NCBI GenBank assembly: GCA_036676355.1 | Contig: JAKFDA010000054.1 | Span: 23,028 to 87,027 of the forward strand | Origin: ZC4RG42 sp036676355 | GTDB taxonomy: Bacteria; Pseudomonadota; Gammaproteobacteria; Burkholderiales; SG8-39 | Length of the DNA stretch: 64,000 nucleotides | Direction of reading: 5' to 3' | Shown here: positions 1 through 9,610 of the stretch, piece after piece | Layout of the letters: the number at the start of each line of letters is the position of its first letter | Numbering within the stretch: position 1 is the stretch's first letter | Notes under the pieces: model-generated | What the model saw: the letters and a program-made list of their open reading frames with translations, nothing else | What the model was told of the DNA's origin: nothing | Databases searched by the model: none | Made by a program: the position numbers and the translations under genes

Positions 1-74
1 CGTACATCGGCGGCGAGCGCTTTGCCGAAGCGAAAACGCGAACCGGCGCCGGTGTTGATTTTTTTCTCGCCCAT
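1..74 (-). CDS. 5' fragment of an unidentified gene (possible isocitrate-lyase-family N-terminus)
   Basis: An ATG on the minus strand at 74 opens a frame that stays open to the window edge, giving about 24 residues that begin MGEKKINTGAGSRFRFGKAL. The GSRFRFGKALA segment loosely resembles the N-terminus of methylisocitrate lyases (PrpB), which often begin with a G-x-RFR-x-ALA motif. There is no clear ribosome binding site and the fragment is too short to assign. It would be divergent from mgtE. Most of the gene, if real, lies outside the window. Confidence 0.25.
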   Translation of the reverse strand, partial: MGEKKINTGAGSRFRFGKALAADV

Positions 75-227
75 TGTGTCGAGATGATACAGGCCGTTGC
101 TACAATCGCCCCGGCCGAACCGGGCGGACCCGCCGTGATCAGCGTGCTGCGCGATTTGCGATGATCCCGGATTTGAATCGCCGCCAAGCCTCGCATGTGC
201 GGCCCCTGACAAAAATCGAAGCCGTCC

Positions 228-1673
228 ATGCACGAAACCGTCGAGCGCAAGGAACTGGAAGACCTGCAGCAGGACCTCGAAGTGGTCCGCGAACTGCTGC
301 GGCGGCATCGTATTGTCGAGAGCCTGGTCGAGCGCCAGGAAGGTCCGCGCCGCGAACTCGTTGAAACGCTGGTGCACAAGCAGCATCTGGCCGAGCTGCG
401 CGTGCGACTCGACGATATGCATTCGGCCGACGTGGCGTACATCCTCGAAGCGCTGCCGCGTGACGAGCGCCTCATCGTCTGGGATCTGGTCAAGGCCGAG
501 CGTGACGGCGAGATCCTGCTTGAAGTCGGCGAGGCCGTGCGCGAATCGCTCATTCGCAGCATGGACCCGGAGGAGCTGGTCGCCGCGGTCGAGCAGCTCG
601 ACACCGACGAGTTGGCGGACCTTGCGCCGGATTTGCCCGAAGACGTCATGCACGACGTCTTTCAATCGCTGCCCATGGACGAGCGCGAGCAACTGCGCGC
701 GGCCATGTCCTATCAGGAAGATTCGGTCGGCGCGCTGATGGATTTCGAAGTCGTGAGCGTGCGCGAGGACGTCACGCTCGAAGTCGTCATGCGTTATCTG
801 CGTCGGCTGGCGGAACTGCCGGATCACACCGACCAGGTTTTCGTGGTCGATCGGACGCAGCATCTCAAGGGCGTGCTGCCGCTGGGCAAGCTGATCGTGA
901 CCGATCTGGATGAAGACGTCGCAGTGGCGATGATCCGCGATGATTTCGTTGCGCTTTACCCGGATGACAAGGCACAGGACGCGGCGCAGGCGTTCGAACG
1001 TTATGATCTCGTGTCGGCCCCGGTGATCGACGCAAGCGGACGACTCATGGGCCGCGTGACGGTCGATGCGGTGGTCGACTACATCCGCGAGCGCAGCGAA
1101 AACCAGTTGCTGGTCAAAGGCGGCTTGCGCGAAAGCGAAGACGTGTTCGCCTCGGTATGGGAGTCGTTTCGCAACCGCTGGTTGTGGCTGGCGCTCAACA
1201 TGGTCACGGCGTTCATCGCCTCGCGCGTGATCGGCGCATTCGAAAACTCGATCGAGAAGCTCGTTGCCCTCGCCGCGCTGATGCCGATTGTGGCGGGCAT
1301 CGGCGGCAACTCCGGCAATCAGACCACCACCATGATTGTGCGCGCGTTCGCATTGGGCCAGATCACGCCCGCTCAGGCGAAGAAACTGGTATCCAAGGAA
1401 ATGAGCGTCGCGCTGGTCAACGGACTGATCTGGGGCAGCGCGCTCGGCCTGGTGGCCTACTGGTTGTACGGTAGCTACAAGCTCGGCTTGGTGATGACGG
1501 CCGCCATGACACTCAATCTATTGCTCGCTGCGACGATGGGTGTCGTCATTCCCGTCACCATGGCAAAGCTCGGTCGCGATCCGGCGCTCGGCTCGTCGGT
1601 GTTGATTACAGCCTGCACCGATTCGGGCGGATTCTTCATTTTTCTCGGACTCGCGACGCTGTTCCTTTTATAG
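228..1673 (+). CDS. mgtE: Magnesium transporter MgtE
   Basis: This is a 481-residue Mg2+ channel/transporter of the inner membrane. The order of domains is typical: an acidic helical N domain (about residues 15-130), a pair of CBS domains (about 135-255, including the VSAPVIDASGRLMGRVT segment) that sense cytoplasmic Mg2+, and a C-terminal membrane domain of about five helices (285-481). The family signature GGNSGNQ lies near residue 365, where the pore-lining region is expected. Length and domain order are normal. The ATG at 228 starts directly on the conserved N domain. No Mg2+-responsive riboswitch is evident in the 150 bases upstream. Confidence 0.95.
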   Translation: MHETVERKELEDLQQDLEVVRELLRRHRIVESLVERQEGPRRELVETLVHKQHLAELRVRLDDMHSADVAYILEALPRDERLIVWDLVKAERDGEILLEVGEAVRESLIRSMDPEELVAAVEQLDTDELADLAPDLPEDVMHDVFQSLPMDEREQLRAAMSYQEDSVGALMDFEVVSVREDVTLEVVMRYLRRLAELPDHTDQVFVVDRTQHLKGVLPLGKLIVTDLDEDVAVAMIRDDFVALYPDDKAQDAAQAFERYDLVSAPVIDASGRLMGRVTVDAVVDYIRERSENQLLVKGGLRESEDVFASVWESFRNRWLWLALNMVTAFIASRVIGAFENSIEKLVALAALMPIVAGIGGNSGNQTTTMIVRAFALGQITPAQAKKLVSKEMSVALVNGLIWGSALGLVAYWLYGSYKLGLVMTAAMTLNLLLAATMGVVIPVTMAKLGRDPALGSSVLITACTDSGGFFIFLGLATLFLL

Positions 1674-1784
1674 TTTTACCCGCGCCGGCATCGCCGCGGG
1701 AGCGGGACGTAATCCTGCATAGCTTCACGCCGCAACCCCGTCAAGAATAAATTTGAATGCAGTTTCCAACGGAAGGAGCGTTCG

Positions 1785-2213
1785 ATGCTGAAGGAATTTC
1801 GGGAATTCGCGATCAAGGGCAACGTCATGGATCTCGCCGTCGGCGTGATCATCGGCGCGGCCTTCGGCAAGATTGTCGACTCGGTGGTGAACGATCTCGT
1901 CATGCCGATCGTCGGCCGCTTCACCGGCGGGCTCGACTTCTCCAATTACTTTATTGCCCTCAAGGAAATCCCGCCTGGGGTGCCGAACAATCTGGCGGCA
2001 TTGAAAGCGGCGGGCGTGCCGGTCTTCGCCTACGGCAGCTTTATCACCGTCGCGCTCAATTTCGTGATCCTCGCCTTCATCATCTTTCTGATGGTCAAGT
2101 GGATCAATAAGCTCAAGCGCGAAGCGCCGCCCGAAGTGGCTGCGCAACCGGCGCCCGCCGAGGAAGTGCTGCTGTTGCGCGAGATTCGCGACGAACTCAG
2201 GCGGCCGGTCTAG
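1785..2213 (+). CDS. mscL: Large-conductance mechanosensitive channel MscL
   Basis: A 142-residue channel that opens under membrane tension and releases solutes during hypo-osmotic shock. The N-terminal helix and first membrane span carry the family motif [20 protein letters not shown]. The second span is [19 protein letters not shown] near residues 78-96, followed by the usual charged cytoplasmic helix. The length is normal. A good ribosome binding site (GGAAGGAG) precedes the ATG. It lies 111 bases after mgtE in the same direction; the two may be cotranscribed, though a GC-rich imperfect inverted repeat sits between them. Confidence 0.96.
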   Translation: MLKEFREFAIKGNVMDLAVGVIIGAAFGKIVDSVVNDLVMPIVGRFTGGLDFSNYFIALKEIPPGVPNNLAALKAAGVPVFAYGSFITVALNFVILAFIIFLMVKWINKLKREAPPEVAAQPAPAEEVLLLREIRDELRRPV

Positions 2214-2342
2214 ACTTGGGAAGGGTCGATCGTTGAGGAATTCCGATCCGGCTTATTGGCGTAGGACCTAAGGGGCTTCGGACGGGTTGAGTACTGTCGT
2301 GCCTCGCCCGCACCTACGTCCACTCGCGATCCGCCTCGCCGC

Positions 2343-3632
2343 TTAATGAGCCTGCGCCAGCCCGCGGAAGGCTTCGTCGGCCGCCGCAAGCGTCGCCTCG
2401 ATTTGCAGCGCGCCGTGCGCGGCCGAAACGAAGCCCGCCTCGTAAGCGGACGGCGCAAGGTAGATGCCGCGTTCCAGCATGGCGTGAAAGAAGCGATTGA
2501 AGGTCGCCGTGTCCGATTGCATCACTTCGGCGTACGAGGTCGGAGGTGTCTCGCGAAAGTACATGCCGAACATGCTGCCGACGCTGGCGGCGCTGAATGC
2601 GATGTCCCGCTTCACCGCGATCGCCTGCAGTCCGTCGGCCAGCTTGCGTGTCGTCGCCGCCAGTGCTTCGTGAAAGCCGGGCACCAGCACGCGCTGCAGT
2701 GTCGTGAGTCCGGCGATGACCGCGACCGGGTTGCCCGATAACGTGCCGGCTTGGTAAACCGATCCCAGCGGCGCGATCGCCTGCATGATTTCGCGCCGCC
2801 CGCCGAAGGCGCCGACCGGCATGCCGCCGCCGATCACCTTGCCGAGCGTGACGAGATCGGCATCGACGCCATACAAACCCTGCGCGCCGCGCGGGTGCAC
2901 GCGGAAGCCGCACATCACTTCATCGAAAATCAGCACCGCGCCGTGTTGCGTGCAAAGCGCGCGCAGCGTCTGCAAAAACGCCTGCGTCGCCGGCACGAGG
3001 TTCATATTGCCGGCCACCGGCTCGACGATCACTGCGGCGATTTCGCCGCCGTATTGCCGGAACGCCTCTTCGAGTTGAGCGCAGTCGTTGTATGACAGCA
3101 CCATGGTGTAACCCGCGACTTCAGGTGGAATGCCGCTCGAACTGGGCTGGCCCAAGGTCAACAGGCCGGAGCCCGCTTTGACCAGCAGCGAGTCGGCGTG
3201 GCCGTGATAACAACCTTCGAATTTGATGATGCGATGCCGGCCGGTGTAACCGCGCGCCAGGCGCAGTGCGCTCATGGTCGCTTCGGTGCCCGAACTCACC
3301 AGTCGCACCAGATCCATGTTGGGCACGCTGCGACACAGCAACTCGGCAATCTCGGCTTCGAGTTCGGTCGGTGCGCCGAAGGACAAACCGTCGCGCGCCT
3401 TGGCACAGACGGCTTCCACGATGTCCGGATGGGCATGGCCGAGGATTAGCGGCCCCCATGAGCCGACGTAATCGATGTAGCGTTTGCCGTCGGCATCCCA
3501 GAAATAGGCACCCTCGCCGCGCGCAAAAAATATCGGCGTGCCGCCCACGGCGCGAAAAGCGCGCACCGGCGAATTCACCCCGCCGGGGATGACCCGCTGC
3601 GCGCGGGCAAAAAGTTCTTCGTTACGAGTCAT
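2343..3632 (-). CDS. hemL: Glutamate-1-semialdehyde 2,1-aminomutase
   Basis: This PLP enzyme converts glutamate-1-semialdehyde to 5-aminolevulinate in the C5 branch of tetrapyrrole synthesis. The 429 residues match the family from the start ([20 protein letters not shown]). The PLP lysine is K265 in [18 protein letters not shown], and the cofactor-binding FDEVMCGFR motif is present near residue 236. Its ATG overlaps the thiE stop codon (ATGA), so it is probably translationally coupled as the last gene of a thiD-thiE-hemL unit. The region between hemL and the convergent mscL (2214-2342) shows no clear terminator. Confidence 0.96.
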   Translation of the reverse strand: MTRNEELFARAQRVIPGGVNSPVRAFRAVGGTPIFFARGEGAYFWDADGKRYIDYVGSWGPLILGHAHPDIVEAVCAKARDGLSFGAPTELEAEIAELLCRSVPNMDLVRLVSSGTEATMSALRLARGYTGRHRIIKFEGCYHGHADSLLVKAGSGLLTLGQPSSSGIPPEVAGYTMVLSYNDCAQLEEAFRQYGGEIAAVIVEPVAGNMNLVPATQAFLQTLRALCTQHGAVLIFDEVMCGFRVHPRGAQGLYGVDADLVTLGKVIGGGMPVGAFGGRREIMQAIAPLGSVYQAGTLSGNPVAVIAGLTTLQRVLVPGFHEALAATTRKLADGLQAIAVKRDIAFSAASVGSMFGMYFRETPPTSYAEVMQSDTATFNRFFHAMLERGIYLAPSAYEAGFVSAAHGALQIEATLAAADEAFRGLAQAH

Positions 3633-4252
3633 TGGGAAAACAGTCGAGTGAAGTCGCGCGCGCGCTGTTCGACGTCGGGCGCGTCGAAAAGAGCGCTGAT
3701 GACGGCGGTCGCATGCGCGCCGGCGTGGATGAGGGGGAGCGCATTGTCGAGCGTGATACCGCCGATGGCGACGGCCGGCAGTCTGACCGAGGCGGCGGCC
3801 TGATTGAACAATTCGAGCGGCGCGCGGATCGCGCCCGGTTTGGTGGACGAGACGTACATGGCGCCGAATGCGACGTGGTCGGCGCCGCGGTCACGCGCTT
3901 CGATCGCCAGGTCAAGGCGGTTGTAACAGGAGGCGCCGAGCAGCTTGTCCGGACCGAGGCGGTGGCGCGCGGCGGCCAAGTCGCCGTCCTCACCCCCCAG
4001 ATGCAAGCCGTCTGCGTCGACGGCGAGGGCGATTTCGAGATCGTCGTTGACGATCAGCGGCACGCCCGCGATCCGGCAAATGCGCTGTAAAGCGAGCGCC
4101 TGCTCGCGACGAACCGGAGCGCTAGCGGACTTGTTCCGGTACTGCACGATGGCGGCACCGCCGTTCAGCGCGTCCTGCACCAGCGCAATCAGGCGTTCGG
4201 TGTCCGGTTCGTCCGGGGTAATGGCGTAAAGGCCGCGCGGCAGCATGGTCAC
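3629..4252 (-). CDS. thiE: Thiamine-phosphate synthase
   Basis: Joins HMP-pyrophosphate and thiazole phosphate to make thiamine monophosphate. The 207-residue TIM-barrel protein shows VQYRNKSA (pyrophosphate and Mg binding), [20 protein letters not shown], and the phosphate-binding AIGGITLDN near the end. The longest form starts with GTG at 4252, which overlaps the thiD stop (GTGA); an ATG two codons later (4246) is equally usable. The overlaps with thiD upstream and hemL downstream indicate one operon. No TPP riboswitch is visible upstream of thiD. Confidence 0.94.
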   Translation of the reverse strand: MTMLPRGLYAITPDEPDTERLIALVQDALNGGAAIVQYRNKSASAPVRREQALALQRICRIAGVPLIVNDDLEIALAVDADGLHLGGEDGDLAAARHRLGPDKLLGASCYNRLDLAIEARDRGADHVAFGAMYVSSTKPGAIRAPLELFNQAAASVRLPAVAIGGITLDNALPLIHAGAHATAVISALFDAPDVEQRARDFTRLFSQ

Positions 4253-5097
4253 GCTTCATCCTCCTGATCCGGCGCGGCATTGTCGTTCGGTTCGCGCGCC
4301 CAGAAAAAACGATCGGGAATGTACTGACCCATCCCGGGGCGGAACGCGGCGGCGAGCGTTTGCCAGGTGTATTCCTGTGCTTCGCGCACGGCTTCCGGCA
4401 GATCGAGCCCGTTGGCGAGGGCGGCGGCAATCGCCGAAGCGAGCGTGCAGCCGGAACCGTGATAACTGCCGGGCAGGCGATCCCATTGATCGGTGCGCAC
4501 CACGCCGCCCGCCTCGTACAGGGTGTTGGTCACCTGCGGCGTGTTTTCGTGGGTGCCGGTAATGAGCACATAACTCGCGCCCAGATCGAGCAGGCGATCG
4601 GCGCACTCGTCCAGGTCCGGTTCGTCGTCGCCATCTTCATCCGCGATGGCCAAACGCCGTGCTTCGACACTATTGGGCGTCAGGATCGTCGTATGCGGGA
4701 TAAGCAGTTCGCGGATGGCGTCGATCAGATCTTCGTTAGCCAGTTCGTCGCCGCGACCCGAGGCAAGGACCGGATCAAGGACGACCGGCACATCCGGATA
4801 GTCGGCCAGCACTTCGGCGATCACGGCAGCGTTCTCGACGCTGCCGATCATGCCGATCTTGAAGGCCGACACCGCCATGTCCTCGAGAATCATGCGGGCC
4901 TGATCGTTCACCCATTCCGAATCGATGGCCTGCACATCCTCAACGCCGGCCGTGTCCTGCACCGTAATGGCGGTCAGCACGGAAAGCGCATGGCAGCCCA
5001 TGGAGGACAGGGTCAGCAGATCGGCCTGAATGCCCGCGCCGCCACTGGGGTCGCTCGCGGCGAAGGTCAGCACGATGGGCGGCAGGGGAGCGGACAT
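4249..5097 (-). CDS. thiD: Hydroxymethylpyrimidine/phosphomethylpyrimidine kinase
   Basis: A ribokinase-fold kinase that phosphorylates HMP twice to give the pyrimidine half of thiamine. The 282-residue protein has the N-terminal FAASDPSGGAGIQADLLT motif and the anion-hole/catalytic motif GSGCTLASAIAAALANG near residue 210. An acidic linker (DEDGDDEPDLDECAD) in the middle is unusual but does not break the fold motifs. It is the first gene of the thiD-thiE-hemL unit and is divergent from the rubredoxins, with 112 bases between the start codons. Confidence 0.94.
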   Translation of the reverse strand: MSAPLPPIVLTFAASDPSGGAGIQADLLTLSSMGCHALSVLTAITVQDTAGVEDVQAIDSEWVNDQARMILEDMAVSAFKIGMIGSVENAAVIAEVLADYPDVPVVLDPVLASGRGDELANEDLIDAIRELLIPHTTILTPNSVEARRLAIADEDGDDEPDLDECADRLLDLGASYVLITGTHENTPQVTNTLYEAGGVVRTDQWDRLPGSYHGSGCTLASAIAAALANGLDLPEAVREAQEYTWQTLAAAFRPGMGQYIPDRFFWAREPNDNAAPDQEDEA

Positions 5098-5209
5098 GGT
5101 TTCCTAAGGGGAGAAACGGCGCGATTGCACCGGTGCTGCAGGCCGCGAGCGTCCACATCGACGCAAGCACGCGGTAAGATCGACGCATTTTAGCGAGTTT
5201 TGACACGTA

Positions 5210-5395
5210 ATGACCGAAACAGCCCAAACCTATAAGACATGGATGTGCCTCATCTGCGGATGGATCTACGACGAAGAAACCGGTCTGCCCGAAGAAGGCA
5301 TCGCGCCCGGCACACGCTGGGAAGATGTGCCGTTGAACTGGACCTGCCCCGAATGCGGCGCGCGCAAGGATGATTTCGAAATGGTCGAGGTCTGA
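5210..5395 (+). CDS. Rubredoxin (first of two)
   Basis: A 61-residue one-electron carrier with a single Fe(Cys)4 site. The ligands are C13 and C16 (MCLICGW) and C46 and C49 (CPECGA), with the conserved [12 protein letters not shown] between them. The size and spacing are those of classical rubredoxins. The second rubredoxin gene begins 16 bases downstream, so the two are almost certainly cotranscribed. Rubredoxins pass electrons to alkane hydroxylases or peroxide/superoxide reductases, but no obvious partner is encoded nearby. Confidence 0.96.
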   Translation: MTETAQTYKTWMCLICGWIYDEETGLPEEGIAPGTRWEDVPLNWTCPECGARKDDFEMVEV

Positions 5396-5411
5396 GGCGC
5401 AGCGTCTCGAC

Positions 5412-5603
5412 ATGACCGATACCCTGCCCGTACCGCCGTATCGCACCTGGATGTGCCAGGTCTGCGGCTGGCTTTATGAAGAGGCCGCGGGCCTGCCCGA
5501 GGCCGGCATTGCGCCCGGCACACGCTGGGAAGACGTGCCGGCGGATTTCACCTGTCCCGAATGCGGGGCCCCCAAGCAAGACTTCGAAGTCGTCGATTTC
5601 TGA
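5412..5603 (+). CDS. Rubredoxin (second of two)
   Basis: A 63-residue rubredoxin with ligands C15, C18, C48 and C51. I place the start at the ATG at 5412 (MTDTLPVPPYRTWMC) rather than at an upstream in-frame ATG at 5370, because the upstream form would overlap the first rubredoxin and add residues foreign to the family. It is very similar to the preceding gene product, sharing [12 protein letters not shown] and TCPECGA, which suggests tandem duplication. A 300-base gap separates it from pilG. Confidence 0.94.
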   Translation: MTDTLPVPPYRTWMCQVCGWLYEEAAGLPEAGIAPGTRWEDVPADFTCPECGAPKQDFEVVDF

Positions 5604-5903
5604 CTGTCGCGTGTTCTGCGCGACGGCGATTGCATGAGATGACGCGCGATGCCCATTCGGGCGTCTCGTGTACCCGCCGCGGCGCTTCGGCACCGCTTCC
5701 CCACCCCCATTCGTGCGCCGCCGGTTCGTCGCATTCACCTGATGCGCGACGCGTTACCGCTCGATACCTCAGAAACCGCGTTAAAAAGTTGGCCGAACGT
5801 GCGAATTTCCAATAGCCCCACGGCTAAGGCTCGTGCTTATATGTCCGGACAAGCCCCCAGCCGACCGGCTGCCATCGGGCGCACAAGAGGAAAGTAGAAC
5901 AAG
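5604..5903. other. Intergenic region upstream of the pilG operon, no gene seen
   Basis: Three hundred bases between the second rubredoxin and pilG. The open frames here have no family resemblance and no ribosome binding sites. The region must carry the promoter of the Pil-Chp operon, but I see no convincing -35/-10 pair. A candidate sigma-54 motif fails on spacing. A short hairpin (TAGCC..GGCTA, near 5813-5826) is present. Confidence 0.5.
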
Positions 5904-6299
5904 GTGAGCGAAACGGTGATTCTTTCCGGCGTCAAGGTCATGGTGATCGACGATAGCAACACCATTCGTCGCAGCGCAGAGATCTTTCTCGCGCAGGCCG
6001 GCTGCCAAGTCATCCTGGCCGAGGACGGCTTCGATGCGTTATCCAAGATCACCGATCACCAGCCCAACCTGATCTTCTGCGACATCATGATGCCGCGGCT
6101 GGACGGCTACCAGACCTGCGCGTTGATCAAGAAGAATGCGCGCTTTTCCGCCACCCCGGTCATCATGCTGTCGTCCAAGGACGGACTGTTCGACCGTGCA
6201 CGCGGTCGCATGGTCGGCTCGGACGAATATCTCACCAAGCCCTTTACCAAGGACAGTTTGCTTAAAACGGTCGGCGCGCACGCGACGGCCCGCGTTTGA
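5904..6299 (+). CDS. pilG: Twitching motility response regulator PilG
   Basis: A stand-alone CheY-like receiver, 131 residues, that relays phosphate from ChpA to control type IV pilus extension. The acidic pair is D16/D17, the phosphoacceptor is D60 (FCDIMMPRLDGYQT) and the conserved lysine is K112 (YLTKPFTK). The CALIKKNARFSATPVIMLSS stretch is characteristic of PilG. Translation starts at GTG 5904, preceded by a GAGGAAAG ribosome binding site. It is the first gene of pilG-pilH-pilI-pilJ-chpA and is followed 13 bases later by pilH. Confidence 0.93.
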   Translation: MSETVILSGVKVMVIDDSNTIRRSAEIFLAQAGCQVILAEDGFDALSKITDHQPNLIFCDIMMPRLDGYQTCALIKKNARFSATPVIMLSSKDGLFDRARGRMVGSDEYLTKPFTKDSLLKTVGAHATARV

Positions 6300-6312
6300 T
6301 TAGGACACCATC

Positions 6313-6687
6313 ATGGCTATACATAAAATTCTCGTCGTTGACGATTCCCCCACCGATCGCCAGTTTCTGCTGGAGACGCTGGCTAAGCAGGGTTATCAGG
6401 TCGTGACCGCGGAAAGCGGGCAGGAGGCGATCGCCAAGGCCAAGAGCGAAGGCCCGGACCTCATCCTGATGGATGTGGTGATGCCCGGCCTCAATGGTTA
6501 TCAGGCCACGCGCAGCATTACGCGCGATGACGCGACCAAGGACATTCCGGTGATCATATGCACCAGCAAGGGTGCCGAGACGGACAAAATCTGGGGCATG
6601 CGCCAGGGCGCCATCGACTATCTGGTCAAGCCCATCGATCCTACGCAATTGCTGGCGAAAATCGCCGGCATTCACAACGCGGCCTGA
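6313..6687 (+). CDS. pilH: Twitching motility response regulator PilH
   Basis: The second single-domain receiver of the Pil-Chp system, 124 residues, thought to act as the counterpart of PilG on pilus retraction. Acidic residues D10/D11, phosphoacceptor D54 (ILMDVVMPGLNGYQ) and K106 (YLVKPID) are all present. It sits between pilG and pilI, with gaps of about a dozen bases on each side, which places it firmly in the operon. Confidence 0.93.
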   Translation: MAIHKILVVDDSPTDRQFLLETLAKQGYQVVTAESGQEAIAKAKSEGPDLILMDVVMPGLNGYQATRSITRDDATKDIPVIICTSKGAETDKIWGMRQGAIDYLVKPIDPTQLLAKIAGIHNAA

Positions 6688-6698
6688 GCGCAGCTGTC

Positions 6699-7208
6699 AT
6701 GGCGCGCAAGGTCAGCCTACGCGAGTTTCAGCAGGCACTGGTTCGTCGCCTGAATGAGGCGCAGACCAGCGAAGCCGTAAGCGCCCGGCTGGGCGTACAG
6801 GTGGGCGGCGAGTTGTGGCTGATTCGACTGGAGGAAGCGGGTGAGGTCATCCCGCCTCCGGCCATCGCACCGGTGCCGCTGACGCGGCCCTGGTTTCGCG
6901 GTTTGACCAATATCCGCGGCAATCTCTATACGGTCGTCGATCTTGCCTCCTTTCACGGCGGCGAGCCGACGCCGCAGACGGCCGATACCCGCCTGCTGCT
7001 GGTGGGTGAGCGCTATGGCATCAACACGGCTTTGCTGGTCCATCGCATGTTGGGACTCCGCCATGTGCAGCAGCTCGAATTGCAGTCGGAGGACGGCGAG
7101 CGTCCGTGGGAAGCGGCACGGTACGTCGATCGAGAGGGCAAGTTGTGGCGCGAACTCGAAATGAGCGCGCTGGTTTACCACAACGATTTCTTACAGTCGG
7201 CCGCCTGA
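6699..7208 (+). CDS. pilI: CheW-like adaptor PilI
   Basis: A 169-residue CheW-domain protein that couples the PilJ receptor to the ChpA kinase. The start is the ATG at 6699 ([14 protein letters not shown]), which gives the usual CheW length; longer in-frame starts run into pilH. The segment [22 protein letters not shown] is the typical CheW core, and [19 protein letters not shown] follows. It lies 11 bases after pilH and 32 bases before pilJ. Confidence 0.9.
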   Translation: MARKVSLREFQQALVRRLNEAQTSEAVSARLGVQVGGELWLIRLEEAGEVIPPPAIAPVPLTRPWFRGLTNIRGNLYTVVDLASFHGGEPTPQTADTRLLLVGERYGINTALLVHRMLGLRHVQQLELQSEDGERPWEAARYVDREGKLWRELEMSALVYHNDFLQSAA

Positions 7209-7240
7209 CGGCCGCTTTACCGGAAAGCAGCGGGGGGCAT

Positions 7241-9415
7241 ATGGCAATCAATTGGAGCGCGCTGAACTTCGGCTTCGGCAAAAGCCGAACCACACCTGAG
7301 GGACCATCCATCGGCTCTCACACTGTTGCCGATGCGTTTGGCTCGACGGCGAACAAGCTGCCCCTCATCGGTCGCAGAAGCTTCCGCTCGCAGATGCAAG
7401 TGCTCGGTGTCGCGCTGACCGGGCTGGTTGTCCTCATTGTTGCGCTCGGGTGGTATTCGATCCGCACGGCGACGCAGGGCACGGCCTACGTGTCGACTGC
7501 GGGCCAGATGCGAACCCTTTCGCAGCAGATTTCGAACGAAGCGCAGCAGGGTCTGCAAGGGAACGCCGACGCGTTTCCGCGCCTGAAAGCGGGGCGCGAT
7601 GAGTTCGGTTCGTTGCTGGCGACGCTGAACAACGGCGGACTCGTGGCGGGTACCGAGGTGCCCGCGGCGCCCGCCGGCGTGCGTCCTGCGCTCGATAAGG
7701 TCGTGAGCTTGTGGAAAGCCAGCGACAAGAACACCGGGTTGATGCTGCAACAGCAGAAAAACCTGGTGCAGCTCGGCACCGCGGTGCGCGCCATCAACAG
7801 CAACAACGCGACCTTGCTGGATCTGGCGGAACAAGTCGCTGCGGCCAAAGTCGGCGGCGAGTCGACCGCACAGGAAACGTCAGCGTCCGGTCAATTGGTG
7901 ATGCTGACGCAGCGGATGGCGAAGAATGCCAACGCGCTGCTCGCGGCGAACGAGATCGACCCCGAAGTGACCTTTCTACTGGGCAAGGATTCGAACACGT
8001 TTCGCGAAATCCTCGCCGGCCTGAAGAATGGCAGCGACACACTCCGCCTTCCTCCCACGCGCGATGCCGATACGCTGCAACGCTTGACGGAACTGGAAAA
8101 GGCGTTTGGGGAGTATCGCGAGTCGGTCAGTACGATTATGGGCAGTCTGCTCACCCTGGTGGATGCCAAGCGAGCCGGCCGTCAGGTGGTGCTCGATTCG
8201 GACAACCTGCTGAAAGCAACGGAAGAACTGGAGCAGAGCTTCCAGAGCAACCTCGGTAGCCGCGTCTACGTCTTTACCGCGATTGCCGTCGCCGGCCTGC
8301 TCGTCATCGGCGTGGTGCTGCTGATGATCAAGGCTTATCGCGACGACAACGAACGCCGTACCGCGGCGCAGGTGCAGTTGCGCGAGAGCGCGGAACACTT
8401 GCGCGGAGAAGCCGAAGAGCACAACAAGGCCAACCAGGAGGCGATTCTGCGGCTGATGAACGAGATGGGCAGCCTCGCGGACGGCGATTTGACCGTGCAG
8501 GCAACGGTGACCGAGGACATCACCGGTGCGATTGCCGACTCGGTGAACTACACGATTGAAGAACTTCGCGTGCTGGTCGGGCGGATCAACAGCACGGCGG
8601 CACAGGTGACGAGCGCAACGGAATCCGCGGCACAAACGTCCGCCCGCCTGCTGCAAGCCGCCGAGCGACAATCGAAGGAGATTCAGGAAGCCGGTTCTTC
8701 GGTGCTGGAAATGGCGCGCGCGATTAACGATGTGTCCGCCAGCGCTTCGCAGTCGGTGAACGTTGCGCGCCAGTCGCTGGCCGCTGCACAGAAGGGCCAG
8801 GAGGCGGTGCAGAACTCCATCGCCGGCATGAACGACATTCGCGATCAGATACAAGAGACCGCGAAACGTATCAAGCGACTGGGCGAGTCATCGCAGGAGA
8901 TCGGTGAAATCGTTGAACTGATTTCCGACATTACCGAACAGACCAACGTGCTGGCGTTGAACGCGGCGATACAGGCCGCATCCGCCGGTGAAGCAGGCCG
9001 CGGTTTCACGGTGGTTGCGGAAGAAGTGCAGCGCCTCGCGGAACGTTCCGCCGAGGCGACGAAGCAGATCGGCGCGATTGTGAAGACCATTCAGACCGAC
9101 ACGCAGGATGCGGTTTCGGCCATGGAGAAAAGCACGCGGGGGGTGGTCGACGGGGCGAAGTTGTCCGATGCCGCCGGTCAGGCGCTGGGCGAGATCGGCG
9201 ACGTGTCGCAGCGGCTGGCCTCGCTGATTGAAGACATTTCCGTGACCACGCATACGCAGGCGCAAGCGGCCGGTAACGTCGCCTCGACCATGGAAGACAT
9301 TCTGGCGGTGACCAAGCAGACCACGGAAGGCACCAAGCAAACGGCGGTATCGGTCGGTCAGCTCGCCAAACTGGCGCAGGAACTGAAGGGTTCGGTCGCC
9401 AACTTCAAGATCTGA
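7241..9415 (+). CDS. pilJ: Type IV pilus methyl-accepting chemotaxis protein PilJ
   Basis: A 724-residue chemoreceptor of the Pil-Chp system. The start ATG at 7241 ([13 protein letters not shown]) is preceded by a G-rich Shine-Dalgarno; an upstream in-frame start would overlap pilI. The first membrane span lies near residues 50-75, followed by a periplasmic PilJ-type sensing domain, a second span ([20 protein letters not shown], about residues 340-360), a HAMP-like linker and a long coiled coil. The signalling tip reads [18 protein letters not shown], with Q and S where most receptors have E and R, as is usual for PilJ. No pilK-type methyltransferase follows it. Confidence 0.94.
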   Translation: MAINWSALNFGFGKSRTTPEGPSIGSHTVADAFGSTANKLPLIGRRSFRSQMQVLGVALTGLVVLIVALGWYSIRTATQGTAYVSTAGQMRTLSQQISNEAQQGLQGNADAFPRLKAGRDEFGSLLATLNNGGLVAGTEVPAAPAGVRPALDKVVSLWKASDKNTGLMLQQQKNLVQLGTAVRAINSNNATLLDLAEQVAAAKVGGESTAQETSASGQLVMLTQRMAKNANALLAANEIDPEVTFLLGKDSNTFREILAGLKNGSDTLRLPPTRDADTLQRLTELEKAFGEYRESVSTIMGSLLTLVDAKRAGRQVVLDSDNLLKATEELEQSFQSNLGSRVYVFTAIAVAGLLVIGVVLLMIKAYRDDNERRTAAQVQLRESAEHLRGEAEEHNKANQEAILRLMNEMGSLADGDLTVQATVTEDITGAIADSVNYTIEELRVLVGRINSTAAQVTSATESAAQTSARLLQAAERQSKEIQEAGSSVLEMARAINDVSASASQSVNVARQSLAAAQKGQEAVQNSIAGMNDIRDQIQETAKRIKRLGESSQEIGEIVELISDITEQTNVLALNAAIQAASAGEAGRGFTVVAEEVQRLAERSAEATKQIGAIVKTIQTDTQDAVSAMEKSTRGVVDGAKLSDAAGQALGEIGDVSQRLASLIEDISVTTHTQAQAAGNVASTMEDILAVTKQTTEGTKQTAVSVGQLAKLAQELKGSVANFKI

Positions 9416-9417
9416 TA

Positions 9418-9584
9418 CACGTCGAGAGCATGATGCTGCGCCGAAGCGCGATGGAGTGCGGGCATCTCCGCGGTTTCGGAGTGACAAGGCGAGCGGTGGA
9501 TCCGATCGCAGTCGGATCCTGGTTTCGCGGTGCATGGTGCGGTGGAAAGCGACACCCGTCGTTCTCCGTACATGCTCTCGCGTG
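9418..9584. repeat. 167-bp nested inverted repeat between pilJ and chpA
   Basis: The stretch is bounded by inverted ends: CGAGAGCATG at 9423-9432 and CATGCTCTCG at 9571-9580, extendable outward to CACG/CGTG with one extra base. Inside are two further hairpins. One is GGATCCGA/TCGGATCC (9498-9505 and 9512-9519). The other is a looser stem that pairs CCGAA..GGAG (9441-9456) with CTCC..TTCGG (9466-9479). It begins three bases after the pilJ stop codon and ends about 26 bases before chpA. It looks like a non-autonomous repeat element or an RNA structure separating the two genes. No coding potential is evident. Confidence 0.6.
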
Positions 9585-9610
9585 CACAAACTAGATAAGG
9601 TGTTGCAGGA

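Noticed and set aside
75..227. TACAAT at 101-106 as a -10 for mgtE
   Set aside because: No -35 hexamer at suitable spacing; the nearest candidate (TTGTGT) leaves a 21-base spacer.
1678..1720. GC-rich inverted repeat after mgtE as a terminator
   Set aside because: The stem is short and imperfect and no T-run follows, so it is not a convincing rho-independent terminator.
5107..5187. Lipoprotein-like start on the minus strand (MRRSYRVLASMWTLAACSTG) upstream of thiD
   Set aside because: The frame runs into thiD in a different phase and the rest has no family resemblance; it is most likely a chance frame in the rubredoxin/thiD gap.
5098..5209. TPP riboswitch upstream of thiD
   Set aside because: No THI-box-like conserved segments are visible and the leader is too short.
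5788..5806. Possible sigma-54 promoter upstream of pilG (TTGGCCGAACGTGCGAA)
   Set aside because: The GG and GC are separated by 8 bases rather than the required 10, and the flanking consensus is poor.
9405..9587. 60-codon open frame on the minus strand between pilJ and chpA
   Set aside because: It is entirely accounted for by the nested inverted repeat and has no ribosome binding site or family match.
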